Assembly (NCBI RefSeq): GCF_022539665.2
Contig: NC_081336.1
Span: 7,236,278-7,300,277 of the forward strand
Length of the DNA: 64,000 nt
Source of the DNA: Daphnia carinata
Lineage: Eukaryota; Arthropoda; Branchiopoda; Diplostraca; Daphniidae
Direction: 5' to 3'
Part shown: piece by piece, positions 13,726 through 28,100 of the stretch
Layout: every line of letters starts with the position of its first letter
Numbering within the stretch: the stretch's first letter is position 1
Made by a program: the position numbers and the translations under genes
The notes under the pieces: generated by a model
What the model saw: the letters and a program-made list of their open reading frames with translations, nothing else
What the model was told of the DNA's origin: nothing
The model's database searches: none

Positions 13726-15328
13726 AAGAGATTTTCAGTTTGAAAAAAAAAAAAAAAAAAAAAAGAAGGCGCGCCAGCTTTTGAATTTCGCACACGCAAG
13801 GCGGGCCGTGTGCATAGCGGGATTAAGTACAGGGGGGGGGGGGAGAGGAGTCTTTCACATTCGATTACTTTAAATACTAAATGCCGGGGTGCTTTGGTGC
13901 GTGTGCTGTCTGGTGCAGCTCGTGATGACGGTTGTTGCCAGATAGCAAAAATAAAACCAACGGGATTTATTATTGGCCGAGTCCCATCATAATTTTTATT
14001 TATTTTTATTTATTTATTTATTTTTTTTTTGCTTTGTTTATTTATAGAGGCAATAGATCGGATCCGTCTATCTGATGTTTGCATTTTTTTTTTTTCCCTT
14101 TGTTTTTTTTTTTGTTTTTTGTTTTGTTTTGTACTCGTTGACTCGTCTACCCCTTCTTTGCTTGAGGATCTATACGGTAACATTTGTTTTGTTTTTTTCT
14201 TGGTCTGGTTCCAAAAATCTGTTTTAGGCTCTTGTCTTATCAGCGTTTGTTAATTTGAGCTTATAGGTTAGTTAGGGACGGAACGGAACAACCCAACAAG
14301 CATGTCTAAATGTTTATCTATTGTCCTTTGCTTTGATTCGCGACTCGTTGCGTCCTCGTTTATTCATTTTTTTTTATATCTGTTGGATCACGAATTTTCG
14401 GGAGGGAACGGGTGGGTGGCAGCCATCTAGCGAGCGTTGCTGTTAGCTTTTTCGCAGATATTTCAAAAAACGTCTATTGTGTCCCATTACCGCTAGATGG
14501 AACTTCGACTCGCTTTTTCTTTTATTTACCTTTTTTTTTTTTTTTTTTTTTTTCCTCCTTTCTTTTTTCTTTTTCTTGACTCTGGCATTCTGGGTGCTTT
14601 AAGGGCTAACGCAATCTTTATGTAGAAAATAAAGAAAACAGATAAAAGTTCGTTTTTGTGCTGCCCTACTCCGCTCGAGGTTACTGCGTAGACAAGAGCG
14701 GGTCTTTTAAATTTCAGTCAGGTCGTTGAGCCGATGCGCCATTGCGAATTTTATGTACGCAAAAAAAAAACGATGTTTTCTTTCCATTTTATTCGTGACT
14801 GGACGTCCCGGCCAGCTGTGTGCCATCCGCACAGGTGTATGATGAAACATAAACAAAAAAAAAAAATGCCGTTCTGCAGCTCTTGGCGATTTAAATCCAG
14901 AAAACACGGCCGGCAGTCGTATTATGTGGTAACACACTGGCGGCACGTTCTCGGCTTTTTGTTTACGTTTCATACAAGCACAAATACCGATCCCCTTCCT
15001 TTTTTCCCTTTTCTTTTCTTATTTTTACGAAGGTCCTTCGTGGAATTTCACGAGTACATACGCGCTGGTCCGAATGGGTTTTTGCGTAACGGTTAAGTGC
15101 TGTTTTGGTGTTGTCAACTTTTGTTGAATTGCAATTCTCATTTATCGAACCCCCCCCCCTCCCTCCGAAAAAAAAAAAAAAAAAAAGAAAAAATCCTTTC
15201 GTTCTATATTTATATTTCCTTTTCATCGCGACCTGATGGGGAAAAAAAAAGTAGGACGAGAACGAACGCACTTCGTCCCGTCGTATTTTCGTTCATGCGG
15301 AAGTTATACGTCAACCCTCCCCCCCCCC

Positions 15329-15359
<31 letters not shown>

Positions 15360-16184
15360 GTTGAAATGCACATAAAAATACGAATGATCAATAGTTTTTG
15401 AAATATTTCATTTGGGAATTTTTTTTTTTTTCTTCCAAAACTAGCGGAGGACATTCTTGCGTTCTTCGCGGCCGAGGGACGTGTCCTATTTATAAGCGAA
15501 CGATTGCGAAAAAGCTTGCGAGTCTTGTGCTGTTACGAATGAGACTCTCTTCTTCTCCTCGTCTTTGCTTATTAATTATTATTTTTCCTTATTTTCGCTT
15601 TATTATTATCATTTTTTTTATTTTTTTTATTTTTTCCAAACGAAAACATTTCGCTTCTATTGTTATAATCCCAATAGACGCTATACCCAATCTCCTGGCA
15701 AATGGCGGCGTGTCGTGTTAGTTTATTATTTAAGAATTTCTTGTTCCAAAAAAAAGAAAAAAAAAACAAAAGAAAATCGTGTGCTCCCTAGAGGAGTATT
15801 TCGCCATCCATGTACCATCTCACCTTTCTCTCTCGCTGATTTTAGGTGGAGACGAAAAAAAAAAAAAATAAAACCCGTCGTCCCGGCGAGTGCTTTCGTT
15901 TTGTATACAAGCCCCGTCCCGCCCTCACCCCGTCTTAATCAATTTTCGCTTAACGAGTATGTTGTTGTGTATCCGTTTTTGCTCTCGAGAAGCTGACAGC
16001 TAAAGCTATGGGGGGTTTCTTCAGGGAAGGAAGGAAGCTCAGAATTTTTTTTTTTTTTTTTAGCAAACTAGGCAGGAAAATGAAAAAAAGGAAACTGTGT
16101 TCATTAACGACATAATCGGTTGTCGCTACAAAAGTTTCCTTAATTGCTTTTGAAATGTGAACCTCAACCCACACTACTAATATA

Positions 16185-16216
<32 letters not shown>

Positions 16217-16718
16217 ATTATAATTGATGGTAGTTAGGAGCTTGTGATTTTCAATTAAAGTGGGAGCACTAACCGAAAGAAGAAGAAGAAAAATGCAATC
16301 ATGTGGCCACCTTTTTATTCGCTAATTGAATCAGTTTTTTTTTTAATAAGGTCGCCATTTGGCCTGCGACATTCAGCGCAGCGGACCGCTTAAATCACTT
16401 AACCCGTTCCCTTTTATTACGTAAATGGACATTTTGATGCCGACATTTGCACCTCATTTCAATTGAAGCGGTTCATTTCACTTTTTTAAATTTAATTAAT
16501 TTGCATAACTTATGGATTTGAACTGGAATTCTTGTTTGTTTTTTTCTTTCTCCTAGACGATGAATAACTTCGCATAATTTAAACGTAAATTGATCCTTCT
16601 CAAAACTTTCGATTTCGAAAAAGGAGCCAACGTGCTGTGGGCGGTTGCAACTACGCGCCCGAGATTCTTTTCTATTCCATAAAACAAAACAAAAACGAGG
16701 AAGGAGGAACATGCTAAC

Positions 16719-16766
16719 AATTTTCAAACTTTTTGTACCTGGGTAGGTACAAAAACTTTGAAAATT
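16719..16766. repeat. 22-bp near-perfect hairpin with 4-nt loop
   Basis: The arms at 16719-16740 and 16745-16766 pair with a single mismatch around a GGGT loop. The stem is AT-rich with a central GTACCT/AGGTAC core. No conserved RNA family was recognised. Confidence 0.7.
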
Positions 16767-17128
16767 TTTGAGGCAAAGGCACCAGGTGTGTTGCCGAGCT
16801 CTTTAGAAATGTTGCATTTGTGTGTTTTACGTCAAAGACCTTCTGTCTCTCGCTTTTCCCTCTTGAATAGACGGACAAGGATGAAAGGGTTTCGATTTTT
16901 CATGCGGGGCTTGCGCTCCGTTCCATGCAGTGAAAGAAAGAACAAGAAAATGAAAAAAAAAAAAAAAAAAAAATTGAAAATTGCTATGGCGAGTGGCCTT
17001 GCCAAGGCGTAACTACCAAGGGAAACATTGTAGTGCCGAAGGTTCGTTTTTTTTTTCTTTTTCCACAGCGATCTAGATGGATGATGTGTACACAGACAGC
17101 CACAAAAAAAGGGGGAGGGTTTATTTTC

Positions 17129-17159
<31 letters not shown>

Positions 17160-19193
17160 AATAAAATCAAGATTTTTCTGTTTTTTTTTTTTTTTTTTTG
17201 TATGCCGAAAAGAAGTTGATGTTGAGACGTACTCCCCAATCCCACATAATCTGCTAGTAAATATAGCCGCACATAGAAAAAAGGTTCATTTTATTTTGCG
17301 TCTGTAACATCTAAACCCGCAACGGCATCGTTGCCCTCCGTATTAACTGAAACACCGTGAGTTGGAAAAGAAAAAGATATCGATCCTCCCGAGGAAAAAA
17401 AAATCTCTCTCACGTCTAAACGTTTTTGTTTTGTTTTGATTTCAAAATCCCATCGTTTTTAAAAACCTATTTAAACAACAAAAAAAAAAACACGAAAGGC
17501 TTTTGAGCGCCAAGGATAAACGGCAGGTTGCATACTACTCGTTTGCGCTGTATTACCGGCCTAAGCGCTCCCCTGTGCGTTGTGGGTCGATGCAGCTCGT
17601 TTACGTCTAGTACTACATAGTCACTTCAGACCTCTCATTGCTTCCACTTGGATAACACACACACAGTGCCATCCCTTCGTGATGACGCCCTTTTCCCCGT
17701 TTGATACAAACATCTAGCGAGGAGAACAACATTCTTTTTGAAGGCAGTTAAAAACCGAATAATACACAGACCGATGTTTAAATTAAAAAGAGAGAGAGAG
17801 AGAGGTGGGCCGTGGATTTTCAAGGTTGTTTACCCGAGACTCTTTGAACTACCACAAGTTTTTTTGTTGTTTTTTTTTAACTAAAACAAGCCGCTGTTTC
17901 GCGTTCCAGGACAGTTGGCCAAATCACTTCAACGTTCAAACTTTTTTTTTTTCTTTTTTTTTTTCTAAATACCAGTCGTATGTAATTTGGCGTGGCATTT
18001 TTCGCCCCGTTATGCGCATTAAATGATGTAAAATCGCTTGTTAAAACTGATGAACGTCGTGCCAGCACCCCCCCCCCGTTTTCGTTTCAATTGTTTTGAA
18101 AACACGCGCGTTCAGATAGAAGAGCGATCGACTTCGTCTAACGACCGTGTCGATGAATAATGATTCACGCTAACACTCGGACCGTATTTTTAATGACTTA
18201 CACTGTTTGTTTTTTTTTTTTTTTGTTCGAACGCGTGCGTGTATCAATGATTCGTCCCTCCCCCCATCGTCCGTGCAATTTATTTTGTATTTTTTTTTTT
18301 TTTTTTCGGGTCGCTAGAACGGAAGGTTTGCAGCTTGTTGGCGTTTAATTTTGCGTGTGCGCGGCTTGCGATGCCCGTGTCCGATGGAACACGGTCCGTC
18401 AATTATTCATCGTCTTATTGATGATGCGTCATTCCACCTGGGTGTTCCAGGGCATTACACATTTTTTTTTTTTTTCTCCAAAAAATCCTCCCATCAAATG
18501 ATCGATAGAAACTTGACGGATCGCAAAGGCTTTTTTTTTTTTTTTTTTTTGTTTATGATTAAACAGTCAACGAAGAATGAACGATTGTTTGGCCGTTAGA
18601 CGAGGATAAACTGCCCAGCTTTTTTTTTTTTTCTTGATTGATTCGGGAGGCAAGAAAATGATGACTTCCCCTCAATTGTATTAAGTGGTAAAGCTTTGAA
18701 TCTCTCTCTAAAGCCAAATAGTTAAAAAAAAAAAGAAAAGAAAAATGCCTATAGATCAACTTGATGAAACCGGAAGAACAGGTGGTAGATGACATATCGT
18801 CGAGCTGTCACACAGGCGGGCGCGTTTTTCTTTAATATATTTGGACTTTCCTCCCCCCGTACTTTCGCTCGGTTCGGTTTAATACATTCTATCAACGAAT
18901 GGTTTATTCTATTTGAAGAATTAAAACAAAAACGTTTTCTTTTACTTGGCCCTCCTTTTCTTTTCTCTTCTTTTTTTTTTTTTTTTCATTATGAATGTCG
19001 CTAAGTAAATAACGAGCCGGCTGGTGTGCCCCTGCGTGAAATATTATACACATCTAGTTGAGGTCGTAGGCAGAGCAAAAAGAATGAAGAAATAAGGTCA
19101 CGAAAAAAAAAAAAAAAACGATACAGTCCACATGTGTTGTGCTTTTTTTTTTTTTTTTTTTTGTAGAGAGAAAAGGATATACTAACACGCACA

Positions 19194-19229
<36 letters not shown>

Positions 19230-20309
19230 GGCAGAGATCAAATAGCTTTGGATCGATTGGAAACTCGGTATAATTAGAACTGTATACAGAACTGCAAACG
19301 TTGGAACTAACAGGGAAAGATAACGAGTCGAGAACACCAACAATGTCTTTTCATTTTTTAAATATTAGGGGACACTGGAACACATTGGCAAGGTGACACC
19401 TTTTTTTTTTTTTTTTTATTTCGTATTGCAACAAGTCTATCTTTCCTTCTCACATAATCAAATTCAATTAGCGTAATGGAAAACGTTCGTATTCGATTTT
19501 TTTTTTCTTGTCCCCCTTTCTTCAAGTATATGACACACATGAGCATACATCTTTTTGAGCTATACGAGTTTGTATGTCACTCTAAATTTGTGTGTGTGTG
19601 TGTGTGTGTTTGTATACAACCGCATCTTCGTTTGACGAAAGCCTTTCTCCGTCTACACAACCCTTCGATATCCACCCCTATTTACATTGTGTTTACATAA
19701 CCATACGCTCTTTGCATGACCGTATAGAGAGGCCCTTTTTCTATTCCTCCGCGCTACAACAACAGCCCCCCCCCCCCCCCCCGCCCGACCAACCTATCTC
19801 CAAGAAAAAACGAAGTGCAGGGCAAGCGCGCAGGACTCTCGTTCCGTACAAAAAGCCGCCTCGCCGCACACGCTCGATCGTGAAAATATAACGTGTCGTG
19901 ACGACTAGGAAAATCACCTCAGTCCGACTGCGACTACAGTCCCGAACGGCAGTGCGACCTCATCATCCTGTGCCGTGTTGTTTTTATTTTCTTTCTCTTT
20001 CCTCGCCACATTTCCGCGGGAAGGGGGGGGGAAAGGAACTAGTTTCATTTATAGGACAGCTGACGTTTTTCCCTTTATTTTATTTTATTTTTTTTTTTTT
20101 TTGGCCGTTAGGATTTTGTTTTTGTTTGTTCGTTGTTGTTGTTGTTGTTGTTGTTGTCCGCAACTGCTGTAGCATCTCGGGCGACGTTCACGTTTGTCTG
20201 AGTGCCAGCTGGACTGTGTCAAACAGGCCCCGTGTGACTTTTTTTTTGATTTTTCTTGGTCTTTTTTTTTTCACTGCGTGTGTTTATATATTTATTCATC
20301 ACATTTTTC

Positions 20310-20335
20310 GTGTGTGTGTGTGTGTGTGTGTGTGT
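20310..20335 (+). repeat. (GT)13 microsatellite
   Basis: An uninterrupted GT dinucleotide run. Similar runs are at 1471-1489, 19591-19610, 21067-21090, 26103-26134 (one interruption) and, as AC, 31383-31406. Confidence 0.9.
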
Positions 20336-21692
20336 AGACCACTTGCCGAAAGGTGATTTCAAATCTGGCGCTCTTTTGGGGATAGACGGTTGGGACGGCT
20401 ATAAGATAGGGAATTTGAGAGGATGCATTGGAAATTAAAGCTTTTCATCAAGACATAAAGAATAGTGAATAGAAGAAAATCATTTTTTTTTTTTTATTTT
20501 AAATTTAAATAAATGAAGAAAAATTATTTTTGAGCGCTTTCCCGAAGCGTGGCAGTCTGTGGGTGGCCCAGTGACATCCTCTTGTGTGTCAATTCTTTAT
20601 TTCTAAAAGATTTATTTATTCATTTTATTTCCTTTGAGCAAAATTGATGTCTCTCACTCTGCAAACAAATTTCCTACACTGACAGTCAAAGGCGTTTAAA
20701 GTGTACTCGAGAAGATTTTTCAATTATTCTATCGAATCGTTCCATTTTCACCCCACCCCACCCCCCTAAAAAATATCCAATACATTTTAATTATTTATTT
20801 AAAAAGAAAAAAAAAAAAAAAAAGATCTATACGTTACGAAATCGATTTGCTTCGACACAAATTTATTAGCTGCCACATCCGACCCGAAAATCCCCTACCC
20901 CCCCTCCCCATCCATCCGCACACATTGCGCCAAAAATTTGAAATTCTCTGCGGATCATTTGAGAGGTTTTCGTCCATTTTTCTTTTGAAACGAAGTCGCA
21001 GCATTTCAGCGCGCCGGCCAAAAGCGAAACGATCGATCAATCTGAAAAGCCACCATCCGAGTTGGCGTGTGTGTGTGTGTGTGTGTGTGTTCTACTCTCT
21101 TACCCCTTATTTCGTTCGCGCGCGCGTGTGTGTGTGTGTCTTACTCGCCGTGTATATTACAACGCGTGTTGTTTTTACCTTGGCGAAGCGTGTGATATAT
21201 ATGAAGAGGACTACATCAACTCTGCTATATCATAACGTCTTGATATACAGGCAAAGAACAAAGAACGTCGTAGGAAACAAGTGAAACTTTATTCGTCGTT
21301 AGAAGCCAAGCCCCGAAAATCTTTGATCTATTTTCCCTCAAAAGCCAAGTTTTCTTCGACTCCGAAGCTCCTGCGCTATTCAAAACAGTCCCCCCCCTCC
21401 TTTTCCCTTAAAAAAAAAAAAAAAATGTCTGCATTTTTGGGCGGTTAATTCTTTAATATTATTTATTTATTTATTTTTTGAAAAGAAAAATAAAACAAGT
21501 TCCGCAAAGTGAATCGAATGAATGTTCCTCGAATACTTTAAAACCTTTGCTTCTTGTGTGCGTGGGAGTTGAATTTTCCTAAGAATTCGAAGATAGAACC
21601 ATCAACATCGAGTGGATTGGAGTTTTGAACGTCCTCGTCGTACTTTTGTCTGATTGGATTGTTAACTATTTAAATTGGCCGAGTGGGGGAGG

Positions 21693-22107
21693 ATGACACG
21701 TTTCACATCGAGCAGGCCAACAAGCCCACGACGACAGAGACTGACGATGATGGCAACGGTGCCATTTATCGGCGTGGTCGTCGTCTTCATGTCGAGCCTT
21801 TGCCTCTTGGCTGGCGCCAGTGAATTTCCCGAGCGTGAATGCTGCGACCTGCCGCCGCATCCGGATGCCGGCCTCGACGTTCGACTGCAGCCGGCCAGCA
21901 CGGGCCCACCGTCCTTGTCGTCGCTGACGACGGAAATGCCGCCGCACTCGCCGGAGCATCCGGACACGAGCAACTTCCTCTTCCCAGAATTCATCCCAGA
22001 GCTAAGCCTAGACTTGGGCTATCCTCTGCCACCTCCTCCGCTCCATCCTCCACATCATCAGCATCCGCAGGAAGGCGGCAATTATGTCCCCACGACGACG
22101 GGGACAG
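21693..22107 (+). CDS. Gfrl-like exon 1: signal peptide and proline/histidine-rich N-terminus
   Basis: From the first ATG (21693) there is a basic 18-residue n-region. Then comes the hydrophobic core VPFIGVVVVFMSSLCLLAGA with a plausible cleavage site after GAS. Starting at 21747 or 21750 would give a shorter, more typical signal peptide. The mature part begins with EREC and runs into a low-complexity Pro/His stretch before the donor at 22108. The frame is closed by TAA at 21663-21665, so no coding sequence enters from upstream in this frame. The intron opens within 20 nt into 29 consecutive A. Confidence 0.75.
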
Positions 22108-22122
22108 GTACAGGGCCTTTTC

Positions 22123-22153
<31 letters not shown>

Positions 22154-25100
22154 GATCCATTCACGTTCCAAAATAATAAAAAGGTGGAGGAGGGAACATC
22201 TTTTTTTTTTTTTGTTGGATGGAAGTCAAACACACAAGACGACCGTTGGCGCTTGATTGGAAATGCGTGTTACTCTGTTCGCAAACTCAAGGCTATTCTT
22301 CACTTTATACGACCTCCTCTTCGGCACGGGACACGGACATTTTTATAGGCCCATATACGATATAGAAAAAGGTGGGGGGGGGGGAGAGACCGGTGGATGG
22401 GCGTAGAGGAAAGATCGATAAGAGAGATCATAAATAGTTAAACAACGGAAAACAAGTCGTGCCTTTGTGTCTTTCCTCTCTTTTTAAATAAGAAATATTA
22501 GACAGTTTCGACGGAACTTGCTCCGTCCACTGGACCAGCATTGGCTTTTTTTTTTTTTTTTTTGTTTCCACGTCTGGAATAACGACACGCCATCAACTAA
22601 ACAAATCCATCTCCGTATTTTTTTTTTTTTTTTTGTTTCTGTGTGGGATGCCTTTTTTTCCCCTATTCTTAATGGTGCGTGATTGTGAATACGATCGATT
22701 TGTCGGCTAGCCCCAAACGATTATATGCACGTCACTTTCGGTTAGGCCTATGGATGTCGTACAGACGTTATGCGGTCTAATTTAGAAGATGTTTTTCTTT
22801 TCTTGTGGAGGGGTTGCTCTATTAATTAATATTTGTGATGAGTGATTAACACGATACGTTTGAAACGAAGCTCTTACATCTTGGACTATGTGCTTTACGT
22901 TGTGTGTGTGTGTGTGCGTACTGTACACACAGAGGAATTTGTTTTACGAATGCCTTTACATCAAGAGCTTTCTATCTAACCAGAGAGAGAGAGAGAGAGA
23001 GAAAAATGAAGGATCTTTGATTTCAGTTCTCATATTCGTATCGGTAGACGTTGGCTTAACACAAACATGTCGTTCGTGATTGAATTCTTTTTTTTTTATT
23101 TAATTTCCTTTTCTTCCTATTTTTTTCTTTTCTTTTTCTTTAAGTCTCAATCGGTTCGATAATGCGCTATTGAAGCGATGCCCTTTTTCTTTTCGTGATT
23201 TGATTTACACGTAGACCTAGTAGAAATGCACATTTTTAAAACACTCAACTCAAACGGCCGTTCTCACTTATCGATTTGAACGAAGACTACCGCGTTCCTC
23301 CTTAACTCGCTATAGTCTTTTTTCATTATCACGAATTTTGTTCGTCGTCTGCTTGTACATCTCTCTCCATACTCTTGAAGTAGGTCTTGACAAAACAAAA
23401 AACAAAAAAAAACTGAAGACGAGTCCTTTCTATATGTTTGGAAAGCGAATGATGTACACCACACAAGAGTACCGTATTATAAAAACTTTCTCCTTTTTTT
23501 TTTTAGTTTTGTTTTGTTTCTTTCTTACAATATTGCGGCTGAGTGCTCCAACGTCCCCTCGAGAGGGATATCCAATGTCGCGGTTGGGGAACGTGCTGAT
23601 ATATTTTCGTTTTCTTTCGCCCTTTTTTTTTTTTTTTTTTTTTATTATTTTCAAAACAAAACCAAAAAAAAAACTGGCAACAATACCAAAGGGTCAATAT
23701 AATAAACCGACAGGCAGATAATATTTTTATTATATAGATGGGCACAGATGATTAGCGCTGTCTTAAGTTTTTCGGGCTTATGCAAGCACGACATTTTCTT
23801 TTTTTTTTTTCTTTTTTTTTTTTTAAAGAGGATTTTTGAATAGGTGGGCAGGACCTCCGCTCACGGTTTTGTATTGATCCCTTGGTAAAATAAATATTTT
23901 CTATATGTACATGTAGGTGGACAAAACCCCCCCGAGAAACATGTCGAAAACAAAAGGAGCTCACAAACCATCAAAATGAGCAAAAGTTTGTGTGTGTGTG
24001 TGTGTGTCATGAATTTAACCCCCCCCCCAACGGCTGGCCGTTTTCTTTTGTCTTCGACTTGTTACTTGTCTACTCCAACCTTCTGCTCCTCTAGCGTAGT
24101 GTAATGCACTCAAATCCTATACGGACGTTCATTTTTGAAAGAAAGAAAAAAGAAAAGAAATACGAAGAGTAGGGGGGGGAGAAACGAAGACGAGTGGAAA
24201 TGACCGGGCCAATTCGCGCAGAGTCCATTATGTAGAGTGGTATATATGTATATTTGAACACAAGACGGTAGCGGAATGGCTTGTTCTAGTTTTATTCGTC
24301 ATTTTCCAAAGCTGCAGGTTCGGCCCAAGTATTTCCGCTCGAGCCAACAAACTTTTGGTGTCCGTCATGATTTTCATTCTGATTGTTCCTCTCGCTATTA
24401 TTGTATCACGTTTAAGCCACCGAGCATCACGCTGGCCCGATCGTAAATGGTTGTTGTTTTTAATACGAAACACGAGGAACGAACGACACACACGTCGAGA
24501 CAATGAACCGAAAATGAAATGGTAACATCAAATCGAGTTTGATTGACTGTTCGAAAGTTACGTATATTATAGAGAGGGAGATAGAGACGAGCCTCTTGCG
24601 GCGCTGCTGAAAGCTTGTCCCAATGCCTTTAGAATTTCGTGCAAAGGCCCAGACTAGTGCAATATACTGCCTCCGGGATTTTTCTTTTCTTTTTCTTTTT
24701 TCTTTTCTTCTCCAAATGTCGAAAGAAAAAAGAAAGGGGGGAAAGCCGATCACCCAATTTGAATTGCAAAGTAAGGTCTTGTCTTGCCAATGAAGATGGG
24801 CAAGAGTCAAAGCGAATAGAGAGAGAGAGAGAAAGAGAGAGAGAGAGGGGCTTCAAGTCTATATACTGTTTGAAGAAAATGAGAAACAACGGCGAGCGGC
24901 GGGCTGCCAGTCTGAGTACTGGGAAAAAAGAAAAAAACTTTTGGGTGGGTTAGCCGCTCGCTGTAGGCCACATTCTCTCGTTTTATCGATTTCCCGAACG
25001 CTCGTTCCGTGCACCACTAACCGCGAGGTTGTACGCCACGATGTTGTCGACGACGTGTTGCAGAGTCAAATGAGCCACAACTTGAATCTATTTGATGATT

Positions 25101-28100
25101 TTGTTTGTTTGTTTGTTTGTTTTTTTTTGTTCTTTTTTTTTTCTTTTTTAAAATAGAAATTCATTTGTTTTTGTTTTGATTGATTGATTTAGGTTTACAT
25201 CATGGCCAACCGGCCAGCGCCATCCTCAACTGCCTGCTGGCCCATCAACTGTGCGCCGAGGATCCATCCTGCAAGTCCATCGAGACGGTCATACAGCACA
25301 TCTGCGGCCCGGAAACAGGTACAACTTATTTACATAAACAACGAATCGCATTTCAACTTCTTTATTTTTTTTTTTTTTCTTTATTATTGGCTGTCCCATC
25401 CGCATCAAAACTAAATGCGTCTTTCTACGCGTGTGTGTCTGTGCGTGTGTGTCTATATAGTGAAAAAAAAAAGGAAGAAAACTCGATCAGATGTAAAAAA
25501 AAAACCTAACCTATTATTATGAACTAGAGGATCTGTCTGTTGAGAAAACAAAAAAAAAAAAAGAAAACAGTCTGTCATTTTTCTCACGAACACTCGCAAT
25601 TTTTTTGGGATGCAATATCTCTATCGGGTACCTCACGCAGCGCCAATAATTGATTTCTGCCGTCTTGTCTTCCGGCCTTTTATACAACGAGAAAAGGAAT
25701 AATAATAAAAAAAAAGAATTATTATTATTATTTATTTTTTTGTCCCATAATAACGGGCCCCTGAGCTTCGTTGGAGATACTTAGCCGCTTAGCTGCGCTT
25801 TAGGCACGTCGGGATGGCCTCTCTTCCTTTTTCTTTAAAAAAACAATGCGGTTGTGTGACGTAATGACGCGTCTAGTTCTATACGCACACACACACAGAC
25901 ACACACGCGAGAAATGAAGAGACAGATGTCGATTGTGTTTCATTAGAGCACACATTTCTACGAACGTACACGTCAATTATGTGAGGGGGGGGGGTGTTGT
26001 TGTGGAACGTGTCAGACAATTCCCACCTTGTTATCGATGTCTTTTAAACTATAGTAGCGAAGTTAGCACGCGTTCGCAGGGAGGAAGATTTCTGCTAACG
26101 TTTGTGTGTGTGCGTGTGTGTGTGTGTGTGTGTGATGATCGCTTTCTCTGTGCAGAAATGCACGTGTAATAATGGACTGTAATCGGGTTGGACCCTGGCA
26201 CGTTTCGATTGTGGGCCGTCCAAAGCAGCAGTTTTCGTCATATTCAGCTGTGCTTTTACAATTGAACGTGACCATATTGCTTTCAGTCCGATACACACAT
26301 ACACATAGGCATGAAGCTCTAACATCCACAATCGATGCACACACACATACACACACACACTGCAGCATATAGATTGTCTAGCTGTCAAAGCGGACGGGCT
26401 TGTTTTTGGCTAGGTCCGGCAATTGAATTCGATGTTGCAAGCGGGGCCTTTGTACTGGCCCTTGTTTTTTTTATTATGTCAACGCTAAGTTTCTATCAAT
26501 CACACACACACACACACAATAGAAAAAGACACACAAAACACGCTAACCTATCGATTATTGATTATCGCCCTAGTTCATCCTTGTTGTGGGCATTTCACCT
26601 GTGTTTCTCTCTGTTTCTCATTTGTTTTGTTTTATTTGGTTTGTTTGTTTTTTTTTTCTCTTGTTTTCCATAATCCAAAATTGATGGACGACAACGATCG
26701 ACTTGATGTGACAACGCCCGACAATCTTTTTTGCCTTGCAACAAATTCAGTGGCGTGCTCGACGACGACGGTGACCAAATGCCAGGCCGGTCTCCGAACG
26801 CTGCAGGCCTTTCCGGTCTTCCATCCGACCTGTCTATGTCGGGAGCCATCCGTCGATCCAGACTGCAACGCGTTCCGCGACTCCCTCTTCGATCATCCGT
26901 GCATGGTTGCCACTCAAAAAGGTAAAAAAAACATTTACAAATCATATTGCGCTCTTTGATTTTTTACTTGGATTTATTATATTTTATTTCATTTTATTTT
27001 TTCTAAGGGGAGTTATTGATTATCTAAAAGCATTTGGTAGACGGACTGTTCCGTGTATTTATTATTTTTTTTTTTTGAGAGGTGGGCTGGAAGCTTCGTC
27101 GTGCAATACGCCGGATGAACGTGACTTCCGTTTGCCAGTCCAACTAATTCAAAAGGGGGGGGGGGGGCCTTCCCCTTTTTCTTTTCCCATCTTTGCATTA
27201 GGGCAAAAGGTTCGACACAAAGAGAAAACGAGGAGAACTCGCAAAGAAAAAGAAAAGGCGATGTATAGAAGGTCGGGAGTTTTATAGATACGTGGGCTAA
27301 GGCCCACTCTATAGACAAATATACTGAGGGCAAGGCTAATTAGATGAATGCCGAAAATGGACGTTCGAGGCTTCTACTTCTTGATGAATTGAGCAATATA
27401 CAAAGCCATGCAAGTCTAGCCTTTCCTTGTGAAAGAGAAGAAAAAAAGAGAAACACGTTCGCGATCTTTGCTAAAGATGATGGAATTGTTTCGTTCTTTT
27501 GGGTCCAAGATTGAGGCCTTGCTGTGCGTGTTTTGATGAGAGAAAAAAAAAAGACTCTTTACTTGGTCAGCTCTGCGGGACGTTTCATCCGAAAATTCGA
27601 TTACCCACGAAAGTGTTGCGACGGGCAACGATTGACGGACAATCGATTGAAGTGGATTATTAGAAATCAAAACAAAAACAAAAAAAAAAAAAAAATATTT
27701 CAAGAACCATCGGTCAGGTTTTTTTTTTTTTTTTATATCCATCGGACGCGATGGATGATGGAAGGACAAACAGAAAGGGAACGCTCGATATATATTTTTT
27801 TTTCCTTTTGCAATTCGAGAAACATGTACAGAAAGAAAGGGGGGACTCTTGTTTGTACTGCACTTTCACTCAAGGAGGCGAGTCAGTATACACAAAAGAC
27901 ATCGATCCGATATGGCCGTCTCCATGTCGCTCTATACCCTTCCTATTTATTTATTTTTTTTTTTTATTTCTCGGTGACACAGCGTCGATGCCATCACAAA
28001 CACTTTTGACATCTCGCTGATGTACCCGCGTACACTGTTACATCGTAGAAAAAAAGATGACGACGATACGTCACGTGTGTTGACATACACACACACACAC

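Larger units (their letters stand above)
8755..21692 (+). other. 13-kb noncoding stretch (probable intron/upstream region)
   Basis: I found no convincing exon. The sequence is dominated by poly-T and poly-A runs, several over 20 nt (for example about 17131-17157). It also has poly-C/poly-G runs (15319-15337, 19767-19782) and GT microsatellites (19591-19610, 20310-20335, 21067-21090), plus two hairpins annotated separately. If the exon at 8676 belongs to the downstream gene, this is a large intron containing a second promoter near 21.6 kb. Confidence 0.45.
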
